DNA of 64,000 bases. It comes from Alistipes provencensis (GTDB lineage Bacteria; Bacteroidota; Bacteroidia; Bacteroidales; Rikenellaceae). The notes beneath the pieces were generated by a model. That model saw only the letters and a list, made by a program, of their open reading frames with translations, was not told the origin of the DNA and did not search any database. The stretch is from NCBI RefSeq assembly GCF_900083545.1, contig NZ_LT559262.1, positions 1,650,397 through 1,714,396 on the forward strand, written 5' to 3'. The translations under genes were made by a program, and so were the position numbers. This document shows, one piece after another, positions 54,098 through 61,363 of this stretch (its first letter is position 1; the number at the start of each line of letters is the position of its first letter).

Positions 54098-56938
54098 TTA
54101 GTCTTTCGATAGTTTGAACGCTCCGCTGCGCACGAGCCGGCCTTCGGTGGTGACGCCCGAGAGTTCGATGACGATCTGCCGGGCATCGGCCGGGACGGGA
54201 GCGGTGAACTCGAAGGGGTAGGAGGAGTCGTTCAGCGCCTGCGGGCGTCCGCCGTCGATACTGTAGGTCATCGATACGTTGCGGAAGCGGCTGTCGTCGT
54301 CCTGCAGGTAGATGTAGCAGGTCTTCAGCTCCCGGCCCAGATTGAGGAGCATCGCCCGGGCGCGTCCGAATTCCAGTTCTCCGTAGTCGTGGCGCCATCC
54401 TTCGGGGTCGCGGTCGGTCAGTTGCTGCTGGAAACGGGGACGAATGTCGACGCCGCGGATGATGAGGGCCGTGATGCCGCCGGGCGATACCTCGATGCGG
54501 GCTTTGCCGTCGGTGACGGTCACTTCGCCTGTCCGCCGGTTGTCACGCCATACCTCGGCCGTGAAATGCTTTCCGGCGAGCATCGGCAGCAGTTCGGGAT
54601 TGAACGTGATCTCGGAGGAGACCGCGCGGGTGCTCTGGTTCGTGAAGGCCGCCAGCAGTTCCCCGTCGCCGCGGGCCGCGAGGTAGTTCAACTCCACGTC
54701 GGAAGTGTTGAGCAGGCGGCGGGGCATCCAGAGCCAGACGTTTTCCCGGTCGTAGAAGCGTCCCGGTCGGCTGCCGTAGAACTTGGCCTGCAGGTAGCCG
54801 TAGCCCTCGATGTAGTCGCCGCGGAAGGCGATGGCGCCCTGCGACTTGTTTGCCGCATCGGTCACCAGATAGTCGTACAGGACCGACAGCAGCGGGAACT
54901 GGTGGTTGTAGTGGAACGAGTTGACGCTGATGCTGTCGTGCGGGCGCAGCGGGAAGTCGGGTTTTTCATAGGCCGTCGTGCGCTCGGTGTTGATGTGGTA
55001 ACCCGGGAAATTGGCATAGCGGCCTACGATGGCGCTGCGGGCGATGTCGCGGAGGAACCCATCGTCCGTGAGGTCGGCGATGCGCAGCATGTAGGGGGCA
55101 TGGTGCGCCATGAATACCGCGCGGTGGCCGATGCAGGTGGTCGAACTCTCGGGCACGAGGCCGATCTCCGAGAGCCGCCATGCGGGGACGCTCTCCTCGG
55201 GGCAGTGCTGCCGGGGGATGCCGCGGCTCTTGAGGTACCAGTACCACGGGGCCAGACCTCCCTTGTTGACCGTGACGTTCTCCTGCGGGATGGAGGGGAC
55301 CATCCAGACGAACATGGCGTATTCGCGGGCCCCTTCGTGGGCGGCGTCGAGATAGCGCCGCTCGCCGGTCTCCTCGTAGAGTTCCAGCAGGTTGATGTAG
55401 AACGGGGCGTAACGGTTCCAGAAAAAGGCGTTCTGGAATTTTTCGGGCTGCGTGCGGATGAATTTTTCGATATAGGCGTCGGCCTGTCTCTTCGCGTAGT
55501 CGAGGTATGCGGTTTCCCCCGTCGCACGGTACATCTCCAGTGCGTCGTACCAGTTGCCGCCGGCTCCCGGCGTGCGTTTGTCGGCGGGTTTGCGCTTGTA
55601 GTATTTCTCCTCGGCGAAGTGGCGCAGCACGGGGCTTTTGCCGCCCGACAGACGATAGAGCCCGGCCAGTTCGCTGATGGGGGCGCAGGGACCCGCCAGT
55701 TCGCGCGAAGGCGACTGCACCTTCTGCGTCGTGTCGAGGCAGAAGAGCGTGTTCTTGCGCGAGAGCATGTACTCGACGATCGGGTAGGCCCGGCGGCGGT
55801 AAAGCTCCTCGTCATCGGCGACGAGGGCTACCGAAAGCGGGTTGAGCGAGCTGACGTTCTTCGTCGAACCCGGCACGTCGGTCGAGTAGGAACATCCTTT
55901 CAGGCTGTCGATGAAGTTGCTGTAAGGACTCAGCGTGTAGTCGATGATGTTGTCGATGGAGTTGTTGAGTGTCGAGATGTCGTTGCTGCGGTAGTCGTGG
56001 AAATCGTAGAGGTTGCGCGCCATGGTCTGGAAGGTGACGTTCAGCGGATTCGCTTCGACCCACAGCCGCATGCGGAAAGCGAAGGCATTGCCGGGCTCCA
56101 TCTTCGATCCGATGTGTCCCAGCACCGGGGCGAAAAGCATCGGCTGGACCTTTCCTTCGGGGTTGTGCAGGGCCACGCCGAAACGGTTGTTGTCGCGCGT
56201 GGGCAGGGGCTGGAAGGGCATCTCCCGGCTGTCGGCCGCAACGCCTGCCGTGGCGCCGCCGACATGGATGAGCGTGGCGGGAATCGGACAGGTGAAGGCC
56301 AGCGACATGTAGGACTGCGAGGGGAAGATCCGCCGCTGCCAGACCATCGGCTGCCACAGGGTCTCGACCCGGCTCAGGTCGAAGGCCGGGGCGCCGAGGT
56401 ATCCCACCGAGTAGTAGCCTTCGCACTTCGGGGTGAACCGGAACTCCATCGACGGTGCCGAGCCGTCGACGGCCCAGACGCGGCATTCGAGTGTTCCCCA
56501 CGCCGAGGCGGGGTAGCTGAAGCGGATGGTGTCGCCCGTTATTTCGGCTTTCGAGGGGGTGAAGTCGGCGAACGGAGCCGCAGCGAAGAGGTCGAACGTG
56601 CGGCCCTTGACCGATCCGCTCACCGAATCGTCGATGCCGTCGCCGCCCATGTTTTTGCTCTGTTTGATCTGTGCGATGGCCTTCTCCGGCGCGAGGTTGT
56701 CGGCTATCCACGAAGGGGCGAAAAAGCGGCAGTCGGGCAGGGTGCGAAGCTCCATTTTCGGGTCTTTGTCGGTCCGGAACAGGCGGAAGTCGGCGCGGAA
56801 TGTGAACCGTGCTTTGCCGTTCGTGACTACGACGGAGCCTTTCTGCAGGGTGGCTGTCATCTGCTGCGGCTCGCGGGGTGCGGCCTGCAGGGTCAGCGCC
56901 CCGGCCATCAGGCCGGCCAAGAGGGTGATTCGTTTCAT
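54098..56938 (-). CDS. Large secreted protein, probable (alpha/alpha)-barrel glycosidase of unassigned family
   Basis: A 946-residue secreted protein with signal peptide MKRITLLAGLMAGALTLQA. The N-terminal 300 residues are beta-rich (super-sandwich-like). The middle part (about 310-700) is helical with repeats such as WYDALEMYRATGETAYLDYA and NLLELYEETGERRYLDAA, typical of six-hairpin glycosidases and lyases. The end is beta-rich. Conserved with its paralogue at 61364 are GPCAPISEL, SVNSFHYNH, LSEIGL and the region around GYHINT. I cannot place it in a numbered CAZy family. It overlaps the GH2 stop by 4 bp, so the two are coupled. Confidence 0.8.
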   Translation of the reverse strand: MKRITLLAGLMAGALTLQAAPREPQQMTATLQKGSVVVTNGKARFTFRADFRLFRTDKDPKMELRTLPDCRFFAPSWIADNLAPEKAIAQIKQSKNMGGDGIDDSVSGSVKGRTFDLFAAAPFADFTPSKAEITGDTIRFSYPASAWGTLECRVWAVDGSAPSMEFRFTPKCEGYYSVGYLGAPAFDLSRVETLWQPMVWQRRIFPSQSYMSLAFTCPIPATLIHVGGATAGVAADSREMPFQPLPTRDNNRFGVALHNPEGKVQPMLFAPVLGHIGSKMEPGNAFAFRMRLWVEANPLNVTFQTMARNLYDFHDYRSNDISTLNNSIDNIIDYTLSPYSNFIDSLKGCSYSTDVPGSTKNVSSLNPLSVALVADDEELYRRRAYPIVEYMLSRKNTLFCLDTTQKVQSPSRELAGPCAPISELAGLYRLSGGKSPVLRHFAEEKYYKRKPADKRTPGAGGNWYDALEMYRATGETAYLDYAKRQADAYIEKFIRTQPEKFQNAFFWNRYAPFYINLLELYEETGERRYLDAAHEGAREYAMFVWMVPSIPQENVTVNKGGLAPWYWYLKSRGIPRQHCPEESVPAWRLSEIGLVPESSTTCIGHRAVFMAHHAPYMLRIADLTDDGFLRDIARSAIVGRYANFPGYHINTERTTAYEKPDFPLRPHDSISVNSFHYNHQFPLLSVLYDYLVTDAANKSQGAIAFRGDYIEGYGYLQAKFYGSRPGRFYDRENVWLWMPRRLLNTSDVELNYLAARGDGELLAAFTNQSTRAVSSEITFNPELLPMLAGKHFTAEVWRDNRRTGEVTVTDGKARIEVSPGGITALIIRGVDIRPRFQQQLTDRDPEGWRHDYGELEFGRARAMLLNLGRELKTCYIYLQDDDSRFRNVSMTYSIDGGRPQALNDSSYPFEFTAPVPADARQIVIELSGVTTEGRLVRSGAFKLSKD

Positions 56939-59403
56939 CGTTGCAGGGTGTTAACGGGATATACGGGGCTCCAGTCGCTGGCATAGCCGTAACGAAGCCG
57001 TTTGCGGATGCGCAGGTAGTGCTGTGCGCCCGGTTCGACGACGGGCAGGTTGCAGGCGCCCGTTACGGTGGTCAGGATGTGCCGGTCGAGCTTGTCGGGG
57101 GCGAGGCCGTATTCGAATTCGTAGCAGAAGTCCCCGAAATCGCAGGCATACCCGATCTGGATATTCCCGCCCTCCTGAGTCAGGTGGCGGATGACGGGCG
57201 GCAGCTCGGCGGCACGGGTCCGGACCCGGACGGTTTCGGCGGCAGGAGTCTCCCCGGCGTCGTTCACGGCGACCAGCCGGATCTGATATTCTTTGCCGTA
57301 TTCCAGTTTCGGAAGTTCGATGAATCCGTCGATGGTCGGATCGCTCCGGTGTTCGGGCCGGTCGGTGCCGTAGCGGACATACCATTCGTCGGCCGTGAAG
57401 CCGCGGTCGAACCAGATACGGATGATCTCCTGCCCGCTTTCGGTCCGTGTGACGGTCGGAACGGCGGGTGCTGCGAGGCTCTGTACGGCGTCGTGTACGG
57501 CGTAGCCCGTCGGGGTGACGAGTTCGGCGCTGATTCTTGCAGCCCCGGCGGTCGGGAGGGGCAGTTGCAGGCTGAACGGTTTGTCGCCGGGACGGATGAC
57601 GGGCAGCGGCTGCACGGCGCGTTGCAGCGTGTCGCCGTTGATGCCGAGGGCACTGAGGCGCACGGTATACCCCTCCATCCGGAAAGCCGGCAGGTCGAGC
57701 CGCCCGCGCGGAGTCAGGGCGATGTCGGCGCCGGCGGCGGTGAGCGTCAGGCCGAACGCGGCGAGCGGGGAGTTCTGGCGCTGGAGCTCGCGGAAACCCC
57801 GTTTTTTGGTGCCGTAGACGTCCACCACGCCCCAAGGCCGGTTGCCCGTGGCCGCCGTGCCGCTGTCGCGGTAGTTGGTGCGGTAGTCGTTGAAGGTCCA
57901 GACCGAGGCGCCGATCAGGTGTTCGCGGCCCCGCATCGAGGCGACCATCGCGGCATAATCCGAGAGGCGGTTGTTCGGGTCTTCGTTGTTGGCCTTGGAG
58001 CCGTACTCGCTGTAGAAGATCGGTTTGCCCGGATAGCGGCGGTGCACCTCGTCGGCCCGTTCGCCGTGGGCGCCGTATTGGTTGAAGAGGATCATGTCCG
58101 ACAACAGCACCGGTTCGTCGTATTGCTTGGCCGCCGTGTGCGTGACGTAGACCGCCAGACGTGTGGAGTCGAGCGAACGGATGCGGCGGAAGGCCGAGGT
58201 GAGGTAACCCGCGATGTCGGGGTTGTCGCTCAGGCGGCCGATCTCGTTGCCCGCGCTCCATCCGATGATGCAGGGATGGTTGTAACGCTGTGTGATAAGT
58301 TCCGAGAGCCAGCGCATCGGCACGGGATGGTCGGCTTCGACGTAGTGGTTCTTGTTCCAGAGCGGGATCTCCTCGAAGATGAGCATTCCCTTTTCGTCGA
58401 GGTAGTTCAGCACCTCTTTGGGCAGGGCCAGATGGCTCAGCCGTGCCATGTTGACGCCGCAGCTCTTCATCCGGTCGATGTCGCGGCGGTAGATTTCGGG
58501 CGGCAGCGTGTTGCCGTGGAACGGGTCGTAGGGAACCCAGTTCGCGCCGTTCAGCCGCACGCTCTCGCCGTTGAGCAGCAGGCGGTAGCCGTCGATCTCG
58601 ATTTTGCGGATGCCGAAACGTTCGGTGACGGGCGTTCCGTCGCCATAGGTTGCCGTGGCTGTGTAGAGATGCGGGTGGTCGAAATCCCACAGCCGGGCCT
58701 TGCGGATGCGGAGCGGGATGAGTACCTCGCCGTGTCCGGCGGCACGGGTCTCACCCCGGGCCACGATACGGCCTTCGGGATCGGTCACCGAAACCTTGAC
58801 GACACCTTGCTTCGAGCCGTTGAGGAGGACTTTTATGCCTATCTCGGCGCTGCCTTTTGGAAGGTCGGGCTCCGCGCTGACGAACAGCCCCTCGATGCGT
58901 TCGCGGGGCACCGTGCGCAGGGTGACCGGACGACGGATGCCGCCCCAGTTCCATGTAGCGCCCAGCTTGAAGCTGTTTTCAGCGCGGACGACGAGCCGGT
59001 TCACGGCGCCCGGCTCGATACGGCCGGTGATGTCGAACCCGAAGGCGGTGAATCCGAAATCGTGGCTGCCCAGATGCTCGCCGTTCAGCCAGACGTCGGC
59101 ATCGGCGTAAATGGCTTCGAAATCGAGCAGGATGTCGTATTCCGCGGGCTTCTGCGGCAGGACGAAGGTCGTGGCGTACCATGCCGCACCCGTATAGTCG
59201 GCGTATTCGAGGCGGGTGTTCCAGCATCCCGGGACCTCTGTTTCGTCCCATCCGCTGCGGTCGTATGCGGGTGCGTACCATGCCTCCCGGAGACCTGCGT
59301 TCAGCGGGTCGGTGCGGAAGCTCCATCTTCCGCCGAGCGGCGTTTCCGCAGCTACGGCCGGAAAGCAGCAGCAGAGCGTAAGCAGTGTGAGCAGTCGTTT
59401 CAT
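56935..59403 (-). CDS. GH2 family glycoside hydrolase (beta-glucuronidase/beta-galactosidase type)
   Basis: An 822-residue secreted enzyme; the start at 59403 gives signal peptide MKRLLTLLTLCCCFPAVAA, and the longer upstream frame overlaps the FAS1-like gene. The sugar-binding domain spans about 20-165, the Ig-like domain about 170-270 and the barrel about 275-580. The acid/base is E387 in GWSAGNEIGR and the nucleophile is E466 in FYSEYGSKA. Two or three FN3-like modules follow up to the C-terminus. It probably removes terminal beta-linked sugars from oligosaccharides made by the GH16 enzyme. Confidence 0.93.
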   Translation of the reverse strand: MKRLLTLLTLCCCFPAVAAETPLGGRWSFRTDPLNAGLREAWYAPAYDRSGWDETEVPGCWNTRLEYADYTGAAWYATTFVLPQKPAEYDILLDFEAIYADADVWLNGEHLGSHDFGFTAFGFDITGRIEPGAVNRLVVRAENSFKLGATWNWGGIRRPVTLRTVPRERIEGLFVSAEPDLPKGSAEIGIKVLLNGSKQGVVKVSVTDPEGRIVARGETRAAGHGEVLIPLRIRKARLWDFDHPHLYTATATYGDGTPVTERFGIRKIEIDGYRLLLNGESVRLNGANWVPYDPFHGNTLPPEIYRRDIDRMKSCGVNMARLSHLALPKEVLNYLDEKGMLIFEEIPLWNKNHYVEADHPVPMRWLSELITQRYNHPCIIGWSAGNEIGRLSDNPDIAGYLTSAFRRIRSLDSTRLAVYVTHTAAKQYDEPVLLSDMILFNQYGAHGERADEVHRRYPGKPIFYSEYGSKANNEDPNNRLSDYAAMVASMRGREHLIGASVWTFNDYRTNYRDSGTAATGNRPWGVVDVYGTKKRGFRELQRQNSPLAAFGLTLTAAGADIALTPRGRLDLPAFRMEGYTVRLSALGINGDTLQRAVQPLPVIRPGDKPFSLQLPLPTAGAARISAELVTPTGYAVHDAVQSLAAPAVPTVTRTESGQEIIRIWFDRGFTADEWYVRYGTDRPEHRSDPTIDGFIELPKLEYGKEYQIRLVAVNDAGETPAAETVRVRTRAAELPPVIRHLTQEGGNIQIGYACDFGDFCYEFEYGLAPDKLDRHILTTVTGACNLPVVEPGAQHYLRIRKRLRYGYASDWSPVYPVNTLQR

Positions 59404-59411
59404 GGGCGGCG

Positions 59412-59936
59412 TCAATATCTGAGCAGTATTTTTACGGGATAGAAGATGATGTTGCCCGATTCGAAGGATTTGTCCAGACGGACCCGGTTTCCCTGCTTGT
59501 CGGTAAGGTATACCTTGTCTTTCTTGACCGTTACGGTCAGCGGATGGCTCGGGAAAAGGGTGTAGAGCGTCTGCCCGTCCTTGAATGCTTCGAGCGTGTA
59601 TTTCCCTTTGATGATGTTGTATTTTAGGGTATTGCGCAGGCGCGGGGGATTGCCGTTGGCCGAACCCTCGGTGCGGTAGTAGACCTCGATGGCGGTGTTG
59701 TCGGGGACGATCACCGTGTATTTTTTGCCGTCGGTCAGGTAGTCGGCGAACGAGTCGTCGCCCGTGTACATCGCATACATGCGTTTGTATTCGGTGACGT
59801 AACGTTCGTATTTTCCGTTGTCGGTCCGGGAGAGCTGTTGCAGCGCTTCGCCGCCGATCTCTCCGGTCTGCTGCGCCCGGGCCGGCAAGAACGAGCAGAG
59901 TAGCGCCAGCAGGGTTGTGATCGTGAAGGTTTTCAT
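59412..59936 (-). CDS. FAS1 (fasciclin)-like secreted protein
   Basis: A 174-residue protein with signal peptide MKTFTITTLLALLCSFLPARAQ and one divergent fasciclin-like domain: YTVIVPDNTAIEV, LKYNIIKGKYTLEAFKDGQT, HPLTVTVKKDKVYL and SGNIIFYPVKILL correspond to the first strands, the H-box-like region and the closing YH-type strand. FAS1 domains mediate adhesion or binding. A short FAS1-like protein inside a CAZyme operon may help keep enzymes or glycan at the envelope. Its ATG overlaps the stop of the esterase gene by 4 bp. The family call rests on pattern alone. Confidence 0.6.
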   Translation of the reverse strand: MKTFTITTLLALLCSFLPARAQQTGEIGGEALQQLSRTDNGKYERYVTEYKRMYAMYTGDDSFADYLTDGKKYTVIVPDNTAIEVYYRTEGSANGNPPRLRNTLKYNIIKGKYTLEAFKDGQTLYTLFPSHPLTVTVKKDKVYLTDKQGNRVRLDKSFESGNIIFYPVKILLRY

Positions 59937-61357
59937 CGTGCTGTGGTTTTAGGTTCCGTATCGAAGGTGAAGGGCGGCAGCGGAAGGCCGCTCTTGTGGT
60001 AAACCGTGAGGGTGTTGACGTTGCCCCAAGCGTAGCGCACCCCGGTCGGGGCCGGTACTTCTGCGGAGGATAGTTCCAGCGTATTGTCCCGGATGCGCAG
60101 GTCGGCCTCATGCCAGTTCCCCTCCGTATCGCGCAGCTCGAATCCGGACTCCCCGCCGCGCAGGGCGAGATCGCCGCGGATGCCGCCGACAGGAATTTCG
60201 ACCCTGCGGCCTTCGACCGTGGCGGGGCCGGGCAGCGTCAGGGTTCCGGGCTCCTTGCTGCCGTAGACGAGGCTTTCGGCTGCGGCAGCGAAACGCATTC
60301 CCACGGGGTATTTGTTCTTGGGGTGGATATTCTCCGTATCGCCGCAGTCGGCCGTTACGACCAGCGCCGTGTGGGGAACCGTGCGAGCCGTATTGAGCTG
60401 CGACTGGCGAAGGCGGGCCCAGCGTTCGCCGCTCTTGTCGCCCGGAACCCGGTAGGAGGGGAGCTGGGCGAAAATGAAGGGCAGGCTGTCGTTGCCGAAG
60501 AAGCGGCGCCAGTCGGCGATCAGCCCCGGGAACAGGGTGGCGTACTGCTCCGGAAAATAGCCGTTGCTCTCGCCCTGATACCAGATGACCCCGCGCACGG
60601 TCAGGCCGCGGAAGCGGGCGAGCATTTTTTCGTAGAGTACCGAGGGATTTTTGTAATGGCTCCCGATCCCGTCGTAAATCTTCCCGACGGCAGCCTTCAG
60701 CGCCGGATCGGATGCGAACGCTTCGGGGCTGATCCATGCTTCGGCCGTCGAGCCGCCGTGCGAACAGTTGACGATACCCACCGGAACACCCAGTTCACGG
60801 TGCAGTTCCCGGGCAAATAGGTAAGCTACGGCGCTCCAGTCGTAAATGCTGCGTCCGTAGGCTCCCGACCAAGGACGGTCTTCGGTGTCGAGCAGCTTGC
60901 CGCCGCTGACGATGTTGGCCCGGTAGTAGCAGCGGACGTCGGAGTAGTCGGCGTCGCGGATCAATGCGAGCCGGTCGTTGAACTCCATGCCCCGGACCTT
61001 GAAGGCCATGTTCGACTGGCCGCCGGCCAGCCATACTTCGCCTACCAGAATGTCGCGGATCGTCAGTGCCTCGTCGCCGCAGCGGACCTCCATCACCCGG
61101 TTCCGGCTGCTGGCTTCCAAGGCCGGAAGCGTCGCCCGCCACATTCCCTGCGCATCGGCTTTGGCCGTGACGGTGTGCCCGGCGAACGAGACCTCGACGG
61201 TGCTTCCGGGTGTCGCCGTACCCTCCAGCGGGAGCGGCATGCCGCGCTGGAGCACCATGCTGTCGCAGATGTAGGGCGCCGTAGCGAGTTTCTGGGCCTG
61301 TACGCCAAAGGCGGCGGAGAGCAGAAGGGTCAGAATGAGAAGACGGATCGGTTTCAT
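59933..61357 (-). CDS. Sialate O-acetylesterase-like SGNH hydrolase
   Basis: A 474-residue secreted esterase with signal peptide, a beta-sandwich N-terminus (SMVLQRGMPLPLEGTATPGS) and the SGNH domain: VWLAGGQSNMAF (Ser115), GIVNCSHGGSTAEAWI, GVIWYQGESNG and the closing DTENIHPKNK with Asp and His. These match the family of sialate 9-O-acetylesterases and related xylan or glycan deacetylases. It would strip acetyl groups that block the glycosidases of the same operon. Sialic acid itself need not be the substrate; no sialidase is visible. Confidence 0.9.
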   Translation of the reverse strand: MKPIRLLILTLLLSAAFGVQAQKLATAPYICDSMVLQRGMPLPLEGTATPGSTVEVSFAGHTVTAKADAQGMWRATLPALEASSRNRVMEVRCGDEALTIRDILVGEVWLAGGQSNMAFKVRGMEFNDRLALIRDADYSDVRCYYRANIVSGGKLLDTEDRPWSGAYGRSIYDWSAVAYLFARELHRELGVPVGIVNCSHGGSTAEAWISPEAFASDPALKAAVGKIYDGIGSHYKNPSVLYEKMLARFRGLTVRGVIWYQGESNGYFPEQYATLFPGLIADWRRFFGNDSLPFIFAQLPSYRVPGDKSGERWARLRQSQLNTARTVPHTALVVTADCGDTENIHPKNKYPVGMRFAAAAESLVYGSKEPGTLTLPGPATVEGRRVEIPVGGIRGDLALRGGESGFELRDTEGNWHEADLRIRDNTLELSSAEVPAPTGVRYAWGNVNTLTVYHKSGLPLPPFTFDTEPKTTAR

Positions 61358-61363
61358 GGACGT

